Below are positions 34,515-45,957 of a stretch of 64,000 bases of DNA, piece by piece. The stretch comes from Cypionkella psychrotolerans (GTDB lineage Bacteria; Pseudomonadota; Alphaproteobacteria; Rhodobacterales; Rhodobacteraceae). The DNA lies in the NCBI RefSeq assembly GCF_001294535.1, contig NZ_LGIC01000013.1, positions 29,788-93,787 on the forward strand, written 5' to 3'. A model generated the notes under the pieces. It was not told the origin of the DNA. It worked only from the letters and a program-made list of their open reading frames with translations, and searched no databases. The first letter of the stretch is position 1; each line of letters opens with the position of its first letter. A program made the translations under genes and the position numbers.

Positions 34515-35432
34515 TTAGCCGCGCAGAGGCAGATCACCACGATGAACGCCAACGCCGGGCAGCTTTCCGCCCGCAAGGCCTTCGCAATCTTGCTCAATCC
34601 AAGCGCCGGGCGTGGCAAAAAGCACGCGCAAAAGCCGGTTGGTCATCGCGTGTCCCGCCCGCTCACCGGTATAGCGGCCAAGGATCGGCGCACCCGCCAA
34701 AGCCAGATCGCCCAAGGCATCCAGCATCTTGTGGCGCACCGGTTCATCCGAATGGCGCAAACCACCCGGCGACAGCACTTTCGCGCCATCAAACACCACA
34801 GCGTTTTCCAGCGTACCACCCAAAGCCAGCCCGCGCTCTTGCATCGCGATCACATCGGCGTTGCGGCAAAAGGTGCGGCTGTCGGAAAGTTCGCGCACGA
34901 AAGCGCCGTTCGACATGTTCAAATGTTTCGATTGCTTGCCAATCGCGGCATCCTCGAAATCAATTTTGAAGTCGATCTCCAGCATGTCGGAAGGCTCCAG
35001 CCGGGCAAACGCCGCGCCATCGCGCACTTCGACCGTCCGCAGAATACGGATAGCGACCACCGGGGCGGTCTGCTCCACGATGCCTGCGTTCAGGAAGCCT
35101 TCGACGAAGGGAGCAGCCGAGCCGTCAAGGATCGGCACTTCCGGCCCGTCAATCTCAATCACAGCGTTGCTGATCGCCGAACCGGCCAAGGCCGCCATCA
35201 CATGTTCAATGGTTGAGACGCTTGCGCCCGCCGCATTGGCCACCAAGGTGCACAGTTTCGACGGCACAACCGCATCCCAACGCGCGGGAATCCGCGCGTC
35301 GCCTGATACATCCGAGCGCAGGAACCAGATGCCTTGGTCCGCTGCCGCAGGATGCACTTTCATCGTAACGGCTGCACCCGAGTGCAAGCCGAAGCCGGTA
35401 AAGACAGCCGTGGTTTTCAGCGTATTTTGCAA
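34515..35432 (-). CDS. lpxC: UDP-3-O-acyl-N-acetylglucosamine deacetylase
   Basis: 305-residue zinc enzyme, first committed step of lipid A synthesis. It begins QNTLKTTAVFTGFGLHSGAA; zinc ligands are in VSTIEHVMAAL and at HKMLDALGDLALAG (HxxxD). The start is a TTG at 35432 with GGAGAG upstream. A terminator separates it from ftsZ, so it has its own promoter in 35433-35570. Confidence 0.96.
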   Translation of the reverse strand: MQNTLKTTAVFTGFGLHSGAAVTMKVHPAAADQGIWFLRSDVSGDARIPARWDAVVPSKLCTLVANAAGASVSTIEHVMAALAGSAISNAVIEIDGPEVPILDGSAAPFVEGFLNAGIVEQTAPVVAIRILRTVEVRDGAAFARLEPSDMLEIDFKIDFEDAAIGKQSKHLNMSNGAFVRELSDSRTFCRNADVIAMQERGLALGGTLENAVVFDGAKVLSPGGLRHSDEPVRHKMLDALGDLALAGAPILGRYTGERAGHAMTNRLLRVLFATPGAWIEQDCEGLAGGKLPGVGVHRGDLPLRG

Positions 35433-35572
35433 CGGAACTCTCCGAGACGTTAATTCTGTGGCCAGACCTATGGCCGCAGCAATGATCTAAGTCCGCAGCG
35501 GCGTTATCTCAACTCACAGTTTGTAACGGAGTGTAACAGGATTTTAATGGTGCAAGACATTGATATCTATAG

Positions 35573-35597
35573 AAAAAGGCCCGGATATTTCCGGGCC
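35573..35597 (-). terminator. Intrinsic terminator after ftsZ
   Basis: On the minus strand: GGCCCGG-AAATAT-CCGGGCC followed by TTTTT. It lies 36 bases past the ftsZ stop. Confidence 0.88.
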
Positions 35598-35632
35598 TGT
35601 TACGTTCGCGTTAAGTCGTCTCTATACCCGAC

Positions 35633-37261
35633 TCAGTTGGCCTGACGGCGCAGGAAGGCCGGAATCTCGATCCGCTCTTGATCTGCCGACAGTTCCTGTT
35701 CGTCATCATAGGCGGTGACGGGCGGTTGTTGGCGCGCGGACTGCTGGCGTTCCTGCGGCTGTTCAGCTGCCCCGCCCGCCATACGGTTGATCAGGCTGCC
35801 GATGCCAAAACGCGCACGCTCGGCGGGTTTCGGTGCGGGCGCTGGGGCCGCCATCCGCTGTTGCGGTTGTTGCGCGGGCTGACGGGCCGCACCGGCTTGC
35901 GACGGCGATTTAGACACAGCGGCTTGCAGACGGGCCAGAGCCTCGGGCGACGGCGTGCCAGCGGCGCGCGGACGCGGGGCGACAAAGCTGCCTGCGTCAT
36001 TGTCCAGCGACAAGGGTGCCGGAGCCTGCGCACGCGGCTGTTGCACCGGAGCTTGTTGTGCCGGGCGGTAAACCGGGGTCGGCAGATCGTCTTCCATCAT
36101 CTCTTCAGCGTGATCGTGGAAGCTGGGCTGCTGGGCGTGGAACAGATCCTGCGCCGGGGCTTGATATTGCTGCGCCGCAACAGGCTGTTGCACCGGAGCG
36201 GGCGCTGCCGCTTTCGGCTCGGGGGCCGGGACTGCTGGCGCGAGCGGTTGCGCCATCGAGCGGCGGGTGGCGGGCATCTCAGCCCGGTTTTGGCCAACGT
36301 CGATGCCCGTGGCGACCACGGAGACCCGCAATGTGCCCTCCATCGAGGTGTCCAAGGTGGAGCCCACGATGATATTCGCGTCAGGATCGACCTTTTCGCG
36401 GATGATGTTGGCGGCCTCATCAAGCTCAAACAGCGTCAGATCATAGCCGCCAGTGATGTTGATCAAAACACCCTTTGCGCCATGCAACGAAATCTCATCG
36501 AGCAGCGGGTTGGCGATGGCTTTCTCGGCAGCTTCCACGGCGCGGTTGTCACCGGTGGCTTCGCCTGTGCCCATCATTGCCTTGCCCATCTCATCCATCA
36601 CCGCGCGGACGTCGGCGAAGTCGAGGTTGATCAGGCCAGGGCGCACCATCAGGTCGGTGACGCCCTTAACGCCTTGATACAGCACATCATCCGCCATCGC
36701 GAACGCATCGGTGAAGGTGGTTCGTTCGTTTGCGAGGCGGAACAGGTTCTGGTTCGGAATGATGATCAGCGTGTCGACAACTTTTTGCAGCGCAATGATG
36801 CCGTCTTCGGCCTGCTTCATCCGTTTGTTGCCTTCAAACTGGAAGGGCTTGGTGACAACGCCCACGGTCAGCACGCCCAATTCACGCGCGGCTTGCGCGA
36901 TGATCGGGGCAGCCCCGGTGCCAGTGCCGCCACCCATGCCCGCAGTGATGAAGCACATATGCGCGCCTGCGAGGTGATCGACGATTTCTTCAATCGTCTC
37001 CTCAGCCGCAGCTGCCCCAACGGTCGGACGCGCCCCTGCCCCTAGACCCTCGGTCACCCGCAGACCCATCTGGATCTTCACCGGCGCGTTCGATTGTTGA
37101 AGCGCCTGCGCGTCGGTATTGGCGACAACGAACTCGACCCCCTCAAGGTTCTTCTCGATCATATTGTTGACAGCATTGCCGCCCGCGCCACCGACGCCAA
37201 ACACCGTGATACGCGGCTTTAGCTCTTCGCGCGCCGAGGCCATGATCAGATTCAATGCCAT
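35633..37261 (-). CDS. ftsZ: Cell division protein FtsZ
   Basis: 542-residue tubulin-like GTPase that forms the division ring. GTP-binding motif [17 protein letters not shown]7 loop [15 protein letters not shown] ~190-residue Gln/Pro/Ala-rich linker (about 325-520) follows the GTPase body, then the C-terminal peptide [12 protein letters not shown], which binds FtsA. The linker is long, as in other Rhodobacteraceae. Terminators lie on both sides, so it is transcribed apart from ftsQA and lpxC. Confidence 0.97.
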   Translation of the reverse strand: MALNLIMASAREELKPRITVFGVGGAGGNAVNNMIEKNLEGVEFVVANTDAQALQQSNAPVKIQMGLRVTEGLGAGARPTVGAAAAEETIEEIVDHLAGAHMCFITAGMGGGTGTGAAPIIAQAARELGVLTVGVVTKPFQFEGNKRMKQAEDGIIALQKVVDTLIIIPNQNLFRLANERTTFTDAFAMADDVLYQGVKGVTDLMVRPGLINLDFADVRAVMDEMGKAMMGTGEATGDNRAVEAAEKAIANPLLDEISLHGAKGVLINITGGYDLTLFELDEAANIIREKVDPDANIIVGSTLDTSMEGTLRVSVVATGIDVGQNRAEMPATRRSMAQPLAPAVPAPEPKAAAPAPVQQPVAAQQYQAPAQDLFHAQQPSFHDHAEEMMEDDLPTPVYRPAQQAPVQQPRAQAPAPLSLDNDAGSFVAPRPRAAGTPSPEALARLQAAVSKSPSQAGAARQPAQQPQQRMAAPAPAPKPAERARFGIGSLINRMAGGAAEQPQERQQSARQQPPVTAYDDEQELSADQERIEIPAFLRRQAN

Positions 37262-37391
37262 TTTTATCCGCCTGTTCTTATTACGCGGGCTGCCGCCGCC
37301 GGTTTGCCGTATCGGTCTTCCCCTGCCTGTCCCGAAGCAGAGTGTGCCGAATTATCCTCAATTCTATCCACAGATAGCCCGAAGGTCACGC

Positions 37392-37429
37392 AAAAAACAC
37401 ACTGGCCCCACAAAATATGGGGCCAGTGT
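37392..37429 (-). terminator. Intrinsic terminator after ftsA
   Basis: On the minus strand: ACACTGGCCCCA, a seven-base loop, TGGGGCCAGTGT, then GTTTTTT. It closes the ftsW-to-ftsA operon before ftsZ. Confidence 0.9.
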
Positions 37430-37474
37430 TGCCGGTATTAGCGGTATTTCGCCAATGTTACCCGATTTAGCGGA

Positions 37475-38809
37475 TTACCAGTTGTCCTTAAACCACCGGA
37501 AGGCACGTTTGAGGGATCGCGCCGGGTAACGTTCGGCCGGAATGTCGAAATCCCACCACTCGTCTTGCGGATGGGCGGCGAACAGACACAGGCCCACGGC
37601 GCTGGAAAAAGCAGGCCCGGTTGCCGCCTGCGGCAGACCCTGCACCCGCAAAGGCCGACCCATGCGGACGCGCTGGCCAAGGATACGGCTGGCCAATCCA
37701 TCCAGTCCGGGGATCTGGCTTGCGCCCCCGGTCAGCACGATCTGCTGGCTGGGCAAGCTGTCAAAACCCGCCGCATCTAAGCGAGCGCGGACTTCTTCCA
37801 GAATTTCCTCGACCCGAGGCCGCATGATGCCGATCAGCTCGGTGCGCGAAATCTGACGACGGTCTTTCTCCCAATCGCCCGAATCGCCACCCATCTCGAT
37901 CATCTCGCGGTCATCCATGCCCGTCGCATGCACGCCGCCGTGTTTGGTCTTGATGCGTTCGGCCACCACCAGCGGCACTTGCAGGCCCTTCGAGATATCC
38001 GAGGACACATGATCGCCGCCCATCCGCACGGAATCGGCGTAGATCATATGCTTTTTCATAAAGATAGAAATGCCGGTCGCACCGCCGCCCATATCAATAC
38101 AAGCCGCACCGAGTTCCTGTTCGTCCTCGACCAGCGAGGAAATCCCCGAAACATAGGCCGAAGACGCAATCCCGGCGAGTTCCAGATCGCAGCGCTTAAT
38201 GCAATACAGCAGGTTTTGCACCACCGAGGCATCGACCGACAGCATATGCAGATCGCAGGCCAGACGGTTGCCGATCTGCCCACGCGGATCGCCCAGGCCC
38301 GAGCGATGATCCAAAGCGAAGTTCACCGGCTGTGCGTGCAAAATCTCACGCCCATCGCCGAAATCCGGCACATCACAGGCCGCCAGCACGCGGGCCACGT
38401 CTTGCTCGGTCACCACCGAATCCTGCAATTCCCATTCGCCAGCAAGGCCATAGCTGCGCGGTTCGGCCCCCGAGAAGCAGGCGATCACATGATCAACCCG
38501 CACATTCGCCATTTTCTGCGCGGCTTGAACCGCCGTCCGAATAGCCCGCTCGGTTTCATTCATCACCGCGATTTCGCCAAACCGCACGCCGCGCGACCGC
38601 GTTGTCGCAGCCCCGATCACCCGGAACGATGATTGCCCGGCCATCGGCCCCACGCCATCCTGATCGCGGTCATCCTCGATGCCGTCAAACCGCAGCACCA
38701 GACAGGCGATCTTCGAGGTGCCGACATCCAAAATCGCCACCACACCGCGCTGCATCGCTGCCCGCCGCATGTTGCGCATTGCGCGTTGGGATTGGTAAAG
38801 GTCTGTCAT
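37475..38809 (-). CDS. ftsA: Cell division protein FtsA
   Basis: 444-residue actin-like protein that tethers FtsZ to the membrane. ATP-binding segments AILDVGTSKIACLVLRF and CIDMGGGATGISIFM; C-terminal amphipathic anchor SLKRAFRWFKDNW. The start overlaps the ftsQ stop (ATGA). Confidence 0.96.
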   Translation of the reverse strand: MTDLYQSQRAMRNMRRAAMQRGVVAILDVGTSKIACLVLRFDGIEDDRDQDGVGPMAGQSSFRVIGAATTRSRGVRFGEIAVMNETERAIRTAVQAAQKMANVRVDHVIACFSGAEPRSYGLAGEWELQDSVVTEQDVARVLAACDVPDFGDGREILHAQPVNFALDHRSGLGDPRGQIGNRLACDLHMLSVDASVVQNLLYCIKRCDLELAGIASSAYVSGISSLVEDEQELGAACIDMGGGATGISIFMKKHMIYADSVRMGGDHVSSDISKGLQVPLVVAERIKTKHGGVHATGMDDREMIEMGGDSGDWEKDRRQISRTELIGIMRPRVEEILEEVRARLDAAGFDSLPSQQIVLTGGASQIPGLDGLASRILGQRVRMGRPLRVQGLPQAATGPAFSSAVGLCLFAAHPQDEWWDFDIPAERYPARSLKRAFRWFKDNW

Positions 38810-39711
38810 AATCCGCTCTCCGTCGTCGGTGCCAGCCCTTGCGCACGGCGGACTTCGTTCATCGCGAACGGAGCCAGCCGGATCGCCGGGCGGTCTTGAT
38901 TTCTTAGGTCTATCGAAAGAATGTCGCGTTCTAGCAATTTATCAGAGGCGTTCAGCGCCAGCAGGCGTTCGACCGCCGCCACCGGGTTCACCGAGGGCAG
39001 CAAGATGCTCTGATCACGGTCCAACACCAGATCCCAGCGGCGTTCGCCCACGCGGATCAACCCACGCACACGGGGAGCGATCGGTCGAGCGGTGTCGAAA
39101 ATCGCCAAAGCTTCTGGCATCGCCGCATCTGCGCCCTCGCCCGCCACCAGCGGCAAATCGGCCCGATCCGCGCGCGCAGACAGGCCCGCGACACGGTGGC
39201 CGGTGGCGTCGAGCAGTTGCAAACCAGTCGCGCCACGCCACACCACCACCGGCACACGCTCGGTCAAGATCACTTGCAGCACGCCGCCCGAGCGCACCCG
39301 CAGCTCGGCAGAGGCAACAGCATCTAAGGCTTCGGCCCGGGCGCGCAGCTCGGTCATATCCAGATCAAACGAGGATTGCGGCAGCTTCAGTGCCAGCTTG
39401 GCCCGCACCGCATCGGTCAGATCGCGCGAGGCACCCTCAACCGACAAAAGCCCTACGCGAAACTCGGGACGCTGTTCGAACTTGGTGCGCAGATCGACAA
39501 AGCTTTGCACAATCGCAGCGCGGCGGGCGTCGCTGTACAGCACTCCAGAGGCGATCAGCGCCACCACCGTCAACGGCAATCCCAGACGGCAGACCACCCG
39601 AAACAGCGGCGTCAACCACAGCCGTTGCATCCGGTATTGCCACCGGCTTGGCGCAGGATCGCGGCGGATGCCATTGGCTGGAAGTGAGCGATTGCGGCTT
39701 AGCGATTGCAT
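38806..39711 (-). CDS. ftsQ: Cell division protein FtsQ
   Basis: 301-residue bitopic divisome protein. One membrane helix ([20 protein letters not shown]), then a POTRA domain ([20 protein letters not shown]) and beta domain. I chose the ATG at 39711 ([10 protein letters not shown]), with GGAGGA upstream; it overlaps the ddl end by 13 bases. A longer frame starts at 39732. Confidence 0.94.
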   Translation of the reverse strand: MQSLSRNRSLPANGIRRDPAPSRWQYRMQRLWLTPLFRVVCRLGLPLTVVALIASGVLYSDARRAAIVQSFVDLRTKFEQRPEFRVGLLSVEGASRDLTDAVRAKLALKLPQSSFDLDMTELRARAEALDAVASAELRVRSGGVLQVILTERVPVVVWRGATGLQLLDATGHRVAGLSARADRADLPLVAGEGADAAMPEALAIFDTARPIAPRVRGLIRVGERRWDLVLDRDQSILLPSVNPVAAVERLLALNASDKLLERDILSIDLRNQDRPAIRLAPFAMNEVRRAQGLAPTTESGL

Positions 39712-40619
39712 GAGGCGTCCTCCACCATCCAAGCGCAGAACGCGGGGAAGGAGATGCCGAAGTGGCCCGCTTGTTCGGGGGCCAGCGAGGTTGGGGTCAT
39801 CCCCGGTTGGGTGTTGGTTTCCAGCAGGATCAACCCCGCCAGACCGCGCGCTTCATCCCAACGGAAATCGGTGCGGCTGACGCCCCTACAGCCAAGGGCG
39901 TTATGGGCGCGCAGGGCGTAATCAAGGCAGGCGGCGGTGATGCCTTCGGGCAACTCAGCGGGCAAAACATGCCGCGAGCCGCCAGTTTTGTATTTCGCAT
40001 CAAAGTCATACCAGCCGTTGGTGATGATGTCAGTCACACATAGCGCCCGATCCCCCATCACCGCGCAGGTCAATTCCCGCCCCGGCGCATAGGTTTCCAC
40101 CATCACCCGCTCCGGCATGGTTTCCGCCAGACGCGGCGCGTTGCTGCCCTCGCGGACGATATAAACCCCAACCGAGGAGCCTTCGTTGTTCGGTTTCACC
40201 ACATAGGGCGGCGGCAGGATATGGCCTTTACTGACGTCTTCCCGCGCAGCCAGCACCGATTGCACGATCGGCAGGCCAGCGGCGGCAAAGACTTCTTTCG
40301 CGCGCGCCTTGTCCATCGCCAAGGCCGAGGCCAGCACGCCAGAATGGGTGTAGGGAATTTTCAGCCATTCCAGCAGGCCCTGAACGCAGCCATCCTCACC
40401 CCAACGGCCATGCAAAGCGTTGAAGCAAACATCAGGTTTGATTTCAGCCAGCCGTGCGGGCAAGTCGGGGCCGCAATCGACCTCAACCACCTGATACCCT
40501 GCCTCCCTAAGTGCTGTCGCGCATTCACGACCAGAGACCAGTGAGACTTCCCGCTCTACGGAAGGCCCACCCATCAACACCGCCACTTTGGAAGCCGCTT
40601 TTGATAAGCCGCCCGCCAT
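39699..40619 (-). CDS. ddl: D-alanine--D-alanine ligase
   Basis: 306-residue ATP-grasp enzyme that makes the D-Ala-D-Ala end of peptidoglycan stems. It has [45 protein letters not shown] and the metal-binding [15 protein letters not shown], matching DdlB. It lies in the operon between murB and ftsQ. Confidence 0.97.
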   Translation of the reverse strand: MAGGLSKAASKVAVLMGGPSVEREVSLVSGRECATALREAGYQVVEVDCGPDLPARLAEIKPDVCFNALHGRWGEDGCVQGLLEWLKIPYTHSGVLASALAMDKARAKEVFAAAGLPIVQSVLAAREDVSKGHILPPPYVVKPNNEGSSVGVYIVREGSNAPRLAETMPERVMVETYAPGRELTCAVMGDRALCVTDIITNGWYDFDAKYKTGGSRHVLPAELPEGITAACLDYALRAHNALGCRGVSRTDFRWDEARGLAGLILLETNTQPGMTPTSLAPEQAGHFGISFPAFCAWMVEDASCNR

Positions 40620-40662
40620 CTACTGCCTCATCCAGACCTTTTTCGGTCCATGATATTGTTAT

Positions 40663-41586
40663 TTATGCGATACGTTCGCCGACCCGCATAATTTCCCACT
40701 CTAACGTGATACCGCTCTGTTGGAAAACCCTTTTTCGCACTTCCTCGCCTAAATCTTCGAGGTCGGCGGCACTGGCCTCTCCGGTATTGATCAGGAAATT
40801 CGAGTGCATCGGCGACATTTGGGCACCACCCAGCGAAAACCCGCGCATCCCCGCATCGTCGATGACTTTCCATGCCTTTAGCTCGTGGCTGTCATCCGCG
40901 CGGCCTGTGCTGGAATGGCCGACCGGATTGCGGAAGGTTGACCCTGCCGAGCGGTCTTTCGTCGGCTGGCTGGCGTCACGTTTGGCGATTTGATCGGTCA
41001 TCCGCGCCTCCAGCATCACCGGATCGCCGGGCGCTGCGCGGAAGGTCGCGGCGACGACCACCCAACCCTCGGGCAACTGGCTTTGACGGTAAGCCAGCTT
41101 AAGATCGGCGGCGGCAAGTTCGACAACCTCACCCTGCCGCGTCACGCAACGCACCGAGATCAGGTGATCGGCGACATAAGACCCATAACAGCCCGCATTC
41201 ATCCGCACCGCACCGCCAATAGAACCCGGAATGGTGCGCAAAAACGTCAGATCCAGCCCCGCCTCGGCGACTTTGCGGGCAACATGGGCATCCAACGCCG
41301 CAGCACCTGCCGTAACGGTGCCGTCGCAAGTAATCGCGTTAAACCCCCGCCCCAGCCGGACCACCACCGCGCGCAGACCACCATCGCGCACGATCAGATT
41401 GCTGCCGACCCCCATCGGGAACACCGGCACATCGGGGTCAAGCGCGGCCAAGAAACTGCACAAATCCGCCTCATCGGCAGGTTGAAACAGCCAGTCGGCT
41501 GGCCCACCGACACGCAGCCAGGTAAGGTCTGCCAAAGGGCGATGCGGCGTCAAAGTGCCGCGAACGGGGGGCATTGTATATGTCAT
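40663..41586 (-). CDS. murB: UDP-N-acetylenolpyruvoylglucosamine reductase
   Basis: 307-residue FAD enzyme, second step of UDP-MurNAc synthesis. FAD motifs [13 protein letters not shown] and [31 protein letters not shown] and the proton-donor segment [15 protein letters not shown]. The start at 41586 follows AAAGGGGGG. Between the second DUF2484 gene and ddl. Confidence 0.96.
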   Translation of the reverse strand: MTYTMPPVRGTLTPHRPLADLTWLRVGGPADWLFQPADEADLCSFLAALDPDVPVFPMGVGSNLIVRDGGLRAVVVRLGRGFNAITCDGTVTAGAAALDAHVARKVAEAGLDLTFLRTIPGSIGGAVRMNAGCYGSYVADHLISVRCVTRQGEVVELAAADLKLAYRQSQLPEGWVVVAATFRAAPGDPVMLEARMTDQIAKRDASQPTKDRSAGSTFRNPVGHSSTGRADDSHELKAWKVIDDAGMRGFSLGGAQMSPMHSNFLINTGEASAADLEDLGEEVRKRVFQQSGITLEWEIMRVGERIA

Positions 41587-41617
41587 GCCCCCCTTTTTAG
41601 GCAAATTGCGCCAAGCC

Positions 41618-41863
41618 TCAAGCCCCAACCCGCGCCCTGATCCACCGCCACAGATACCTGAGCGGCCAGCGGAGCACCGATCCGGCCGCGATCAGAAAGG
41701 CCAGACCCAACCACCGGCCATTTTCATAGCTTAGCCAGATCAGCAGCGGCAGACCCACCGCAATCAGCCAATAGGCATTGCGCCAGTGGTAGTCTTTGCT
41801 GGGCAACATGCCCGTAAGATTGGCCACCACCAGCCAGATCAGCCCGGCGACCAGTGAGATCAT
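41618..41863 (-). CDS. DUF2484 family protein, second copy
   Basis: 81-residue membrane protein ([20 protein letters not shown] ... [12 protein letters not shown]) with two or three hydrophobic helices. It resembles its upstream neighbour ([14 protein letters not shown] against [14 protein letters not shown]), so the pair looks like a tandem duplication. The start overlaps the neighbour's stop (ATGA). Known only from Rhodobacteraceae-type cell-wall clusters; function unknown. Confidence 0.8.
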   Translation of the reverse strand: MISLVAGLIWLVVANLTGMLPSKDYHWRNAYWLIAVGLPLLIWLSYENGRWLGLAFLIAAGSVLRWPLRYLWRWIRARVGA

Positions 41864-42126
41864 TTCCGCAAATCCGGCGGCAGTTCGACCGATAGTCCCA
41901 AGGCGCGACGGGCGAAATAGAGCAGCGGGCGGCGGAACATCGACAGGAACGCGAACAGACCCAGCCCGACCCAAAGCAAGCCATGCGCTAGGCCGATCCA
42001 GAGCAGCAGCACCGGGGCGAGCACCAGCAGCGTCATCCCCGGCACCATCTGTTGCTTCATCGGCAGCATGGCGGTGATCGTCGCGGCAATCACCCAAAGG
42101 CAGCCCATGATCAGCGGCAGGCTCAT
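41860..42126 (-). CDS. DUF2484 family protein, first copy
   Basis: 88-residue membrane protein ([20 protein letters not shown] ... [12 protein letters not shown]), three hydrophobic stretches. The start overlaps the murC stop (ATGA) and its stop overlaps the second copy, so murC and both small genes are translationally coupled. Function unknown; the position suggests a role at the membrane step of wall synthesis. Confidence 0.82.
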   Translation of the reverse strand: MSLPLIMGCLWVIAATITAMLPMKQQMVPGMTLLVLAPVLLLWIGLAHGLLWVGLGLFAFLSMFRRPLLYFARRALGLSVELPPDLRK

Positions 42127-43532
42127 GCGGTTTTGCCCGTCAGCCGTGCGGGCAAGCCATTCGCCCAAGCCGAGATCGAACCTGCGCCAAGGCAAACCAC
42201 CATATCACCCGGTTGCGCCTGTTCTTTCACCAACCGCGCCAAATCGGCCTCATCAGTGATCGCACGAGCGTGGCGGTGGCCGTGGGCGATCAGGCCGGCT
42301 ACCAGATCATCGCGGGATGCGCCCGGAATGGGGTCTTCACCCGCGGCGTAGACTTCGGCGATGGCCACCACATCGGCCTCATTGAAGCAGGTGCAGAATT
42401 CCTCAAACAGATTCGACAGCCGCGAATAACGGTGCGGCTGATGCACGGCGATGACGCGGCCTTTGGTGGCTTGGCGGGCGGCTTTCAGCACAGCGGCGAT
42501 TTCCACCGGGTGATGGCCGTAATCGTCGATGATGGTGACACCATTCACTTCCGCCACTTTGGTAAAGCGGCGATTGACGCCTGCAAAGCCAGCCAAAGCC
42601 TCGCGGATTTCTTCTTTCTTCATACCCAGATGCCGCGCCACCGCAATCGCCGACAACGCATTCGAGACGTTGTGATCCCCTGGCATTGGCAGCACGCAGC
42701 CCTCAATGACAGCCCCCTGCCCTTCGCCCTGCAATGCCACATCAAAATGCGCAACACCGTTGTCATAGGTCAGGTTCACCGCCCGCACATCGGCTTGGGC
42801 GTTAAAGCCAAAGGTCACCACACGGCGGTCGGTGACGCGGCCAACCAAAGCCTGCACCTCGGGGTGATCGGTGCAGCACACCGCGAGGCCATAGAACGGC
42901 ACGTTGGAGACGAAATCATAGAAGCCTTTGCGCAGGGCGTCGAAGGTGTGCCAATGCTCCATATGTTCGGGGTCAATGTTGGTCACAATCGCAATCGTGG
43001 CGGGCAGGCGGTTGAAGGAACCATCCGACTCGTCAGCCTCCACCACCATCCACTCGCCTTCTCCGGCACGGGCATTCGAGCCATAGGCATGGATCACCCC
43101 GCCGTTGATCACGGTCGGATCAAAGCCTCCCTTGTCGAGCAAAGTCGCCACCATCGTCGTGGTCGTGGTTTTGCCATGCGTGCCCGCGATGGCGATGTTG
43201 GAGCGCAGCCGCATCAATTCCGCCAGCATTTCGGCCCGGCGCACCACAGGCAGGCCACGCCGCCGCGCTTCCTCCAGTTCCGGGTTGCCCTTTTTGATCG
43301 CGGAAGAAATCACCACAACCGCCGCTTCGCCGATATTGCTGGCCGCTTGGGCCTCAAAGAACACAGCACCCAAAGCCACCAGCCGATCAGTGATCTTGCT
43401 GGCCTTCGCATCCGATCCCTGCACCCGGAAGCCCTGCGTCATCAGCACTTCGGCGATGCCCGACATGCCAATACCGCCGATACCCACAAAGTGGATCGGC
43501 CCCAGTTCCATCGGAAGTTTTGTCGCGTTCAT
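42123..43532 (-). CDS. murC: UDP-N-acetylmuramate--L-alanine ligase
   Basis: 469-residue Mur ligase. Rossmann start [20 protein letters not shown] loop [28 protein letters not shown] and [16 protein letters not shown] are Mur-ligase signatures. Adds L-Ala to UDP-MurNAc. Between murG and the DUF2484 pair, same strand. Confidence 0.97.
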   Translation of the reverse strand: MNATKLPMELGPIHFVGIGGIGMSGIAEVLMTQGFRVQGSDAKASKITDRLVALGAVFFEAQAASNIGEAAVVVISSAIKKGNPELEEARRRGLPVVRRAEMLAELMRLRSNIAIAGTHGKTTTTTMVATLLDKGGFDPTVINGGVIHAYGSNARAGEGEWMVVEADESDGSFNRLPATIAIVTNIDPEHMEHWHTFDALRKGFYDFVSNVPFYGLAVCCTDHPEVQALVGRVTDRRVVTFGFNAQADVRAVNLTYDNGVAHFDVALQGEGQGAVIEGCVLPMPGDHNVSNALSAIAVARHLGMKKEEIREALAGFAGVNRRFTKVAEVNGVTIIDDYGHHPVEIAAVLKAARQATKGRVIAVHQPHRYSRLSNLFEEFCTCFNEADVVAIAEVYAAGEDPIPGASRDDLVAGLIAHGHRHARAITDEADLARLVKEQAQPGDMVVCLGAGSISAWANGLPARLTGKTA

Positions 43533-43540
43533 CGTCTATC

Positions 43541-44620
43541 CTAACTCGCCAAAGCCTCAACCAGCGCCACCAAACGGTCGGTCGCATCTGGCCGCCCTTG
43601 TGCTTGCGCCTTACGCGCCATATCTTCCGCCCGTGGCGGATTTTGCAGAACCGCCGCCATTTGGGCGCTTAAGCCGCCCGCGTCAAGCTGAGCCTCTGCG
43701 ATCAGCACGGCTGCCCCTGCGTCAACCAAACCGCGCGCGTTGGCGGTTTGATGATCGCCCGTCGCCGCCGCGAACGGCACCAGAATCGAGGGCCGCCCGA
43801 TCACCGAGATATCAGCCACCGACGATGCGCCCGAGCGGGAAATCACCAGTTGTGCCTCGGAGAGCCTGCGCGGAATGTCGGTGAAAAACGGCTCCACTTC
43901 CGCCCGCACGCCAGCATCGGCGTAAGCTTGCACCACTGCCGCCAAATCCTCCGCCCGCGCCTGATGTGCCACCCGCAGGTGCCGCCGCAGGCTCTCTGGC
44001 AAGGCCGCCACCGCCGCGGGCACCACTTGCGACAGGATGCGCGCGCCCTGAGAACCACCGATCACCAGCAGTTCCATCGGATAATCGCCGGGCGCAATAT
44101 AGCCTGCCCCTGCGCGTTCTAAAACCGAAGCCCGCACTGGATTTCCGGTATGAATACCCTCCACGCCCGAAGGCAAAGCCGTCGGCCAAGTGCCACAGGC
44201 CACCTTATCGACGCGCCCAGCGAACAGCGTATTCACCCGCCCCAACACGCCGTTCTGCTCATGAATCATCCGGGGCCTGCGCAAAATCCACGCCGCCGTC
44301 AGCGCCGGGATCGACGGATAGCCGCCAAAGCCCACGACCACATCGGGCCTGTCGCGCAAAGACGACAGTAGCGCCGAGACGATGCCGCCCGCAATCCGAA
44401 ACGGCACTGCCAGCTTGGCCGCCAGCCCACCGCGCGCGAAGGTCGCCGAGGACAACTCGACAATCTCAACCGCCTTAGGAAAGCCCCCAGCATAGCGTGC
44501 CCCCCGCGCGTCGGTCGACAGCTTCACCCGCCAACCCTTCGCGATCATCGCCTCGGCCAAAGCCTGTGCCGGGAACATATGCCCGCCGGTGCCGCCCGCT
44601 GCGATCAACAGCAAAGGCAT
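43541..44620 (-). CDS. murG: UDP-N-acetylglucosamine--undecaprenyl-PP-MurNAc-pentapeptide transferase
   Basis: 359-residue membrane-associated glycosyltransferase making lipid II. N-terminal [15 protein letters not shown] loop, [31 protein letters not shown] and [16 protein letters not shown] are the MurG motifs. It overlaps the ftsW stop by one base (TGATG). Confidence 0.97.
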   Translation of the reverse strand: MPLLLIAAGGTGGHMFPAQALAEAMIAKGWRVKLSTDARGARYAGGFPKAVEIVELSSATFARGGLAAKLAVPFRIAGGIVSALLSSLRDRPDVVVGFGGYPSIPALTAAWILRRPRMIHEQNGVLGRVNTLFAGRVDKVACGTWPTALPSGVEGIHTGNPVRASVLERAGAGYIAPGDYPMELLVIGGSQGARILSQVVPAAVAALPESLRRHLRVAHQARAEDLAAVVQAYADAGVRAEVEPFFTDIPRRLSEAQLVISRSGASSVADISVIGRPSILVPFAAATGDHQTANARGLVDAGAAVLIAEAQLDAGGLSAQMAAVLQNPPRAEDMARKAQAQGRPDATDRLVALVEALAS

Positions 44621-45783
44621 CAGCGCCCCCGCTTAAAAATATCAGACATCTGACCCTGCGGACGGCTGCGCGTCATCGCCAGCAACATGCCCACGGTAAT
44701 CCCCGCCGCGATCACCGAAGACCCGCCATAGGACACAAACGGCAAGGTCATCCCCTTGGCAGGCAGCAAGCGCACCGCCACGCCCATGTTGATCATCGCC
44801 TGCACCCCGAAAATACAAGCCAAACCCGTGCCCGCGAGCCGGGTGAACGGATCACGCTCACGCGTCAGCCGCACCAGACTGCGCACCACCACCGTCGCGT
44901 AAAGCGCGATGATCACCAGCACCAGAACAAGGCCGTATTCTTCCGCCGCGACCGCGATGATGAAGTCAGTGTGCGCATCCGGCAGCGTCCATTTCACCTG
45001 GCCCTCGCCGACGCCGACCCCAAAGAAGCCGCCCTCTTGAATGGCACTGGTGGCATAGCCCATCTGGCTGCGTGGATCGACATCCGAGTTCAGAAAGCCA
45101 TCAATCCGCCGCGCGAAGTGTTCCGAGGAATGATAGGCGGTAAAGCCACCCAAACCCGTTAACCCCACTGCCGTCACGATCAGAATCATCGGCGCGCCCG
45201 AGACGAAATAGATCACGCCCCAGCCAAACAGCACCAGCATGGCTTGGCCGAAATCCGGCTGAAACGCCAGAAACAGCACCACGGTCACGGTCAAAGCGAA
45301 GGAAATCAGTCTGCCGGGCGGGCCGTTCAGGTCTTGGCTAGAGGCCATCAGCCAAGCGATCACGATCATAAAACCCGGCTTGAGAAACTCGGACGGCTGC
45401 ACCGAGGCAAAGCCAAAGCTGAACCAGCGGATAGCACCCTTGCCAAAATCGGTGCCAAACATCGGCAACAGCATCAGCGCCAGCATCGACACCGCAAAGC
45501 CCAGCACACCAAGCCTGCGCACCATCGCAGGCGACATCATCGACACGCCAAATATTGCAGCCAAAGCCATGCCGCCGAAAAACGCCTGCCGCGTAACATA
45601 GTAATAGGGGTCGAGCCCGTTGCGCTCGGCCAAGGGCACCGAAGCCGCAAGCCCCAACAGCAGCCCGATGGCAAACAGCACCAGCACCGCTGTCAGCGTC
45701 CATTTGTCAATCGTCCGCCACCAGCGGGGAATCACCGGTTCCGATACCCTGCTGGGCATCGAGCCATAGACCATCTCAGTCAT
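44620..45783 (-). CDS. ftsW: Peptidoglycan glycosyltransferase FtsW
   Basis: 387-residue SEDS family polymerase of septal peptidoglycan, about ten membrane helices. SEDS motifs [28 protein letters not shown] and [16 protein letters not shown] are present. The start at 45783 (MTEMVYGSM) follows AGGCGGA; a longer frame to 45864 is less likely. First gene of this part of the division cluster. Upstream is a desaturase instead of murD, so the classical order is broken here. Confidence 0.95.
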   Translation of the reverse strand: MTEMVYGSMPSRVSEPVIPRWWRTIDKWTLTAVLVLFAIGLLLGLAASVPLAERNGLDPYYYVTRQAFFGGMALAAIFGVSMMSPAMVRRLGVLGFAVSMLALMLLPMFGTDFGKGAIRWFSFGFASVQPSEFLKPGFMIVIAWLMASSQDLNGPPGRLISFALTVTVVLFLAFQPDFGQAMLVLFGWGVIYFVSGAPMILIVTAVGLTGLGGFTAYHSSEHFARRIDGFLNSDVDPRSQMGYATSAIQEGGFFGVGVGEGQVKWTLPDAHTDFIIAVAAEEYGLVLVLVIIALYATVVVRSLVRLTRERDPFTRLAGTGLACIFGVQAMINMGVAVRLLPAKGMTLPFVSYGGSSVIAAGITVGMLLAMTRSRPQGQMSDIFKRGR

Positions 45784-45957
45784 GGAAAATCCGCCTGTAT
45801 TTTCGTCTGCTCTGCCGATACCGGGTTTCCCCGATACTGCCGGGTTGTCCCGGTCTAAGGCCAAGACTAGCCAAAACGAATCACAAAGGCCAGCAGAAAC
45901 AAGGGGTCACGAATCACTTCTGTGGCGATTCTCCGCCGCAAAAGCCGTGCGCCGCCG

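Noticed and set aside
35678..37045. A 455-codon frame antisense to ftsZ
   Set aside because: Shadow of ftsZ, with no ribosome site and no domain.
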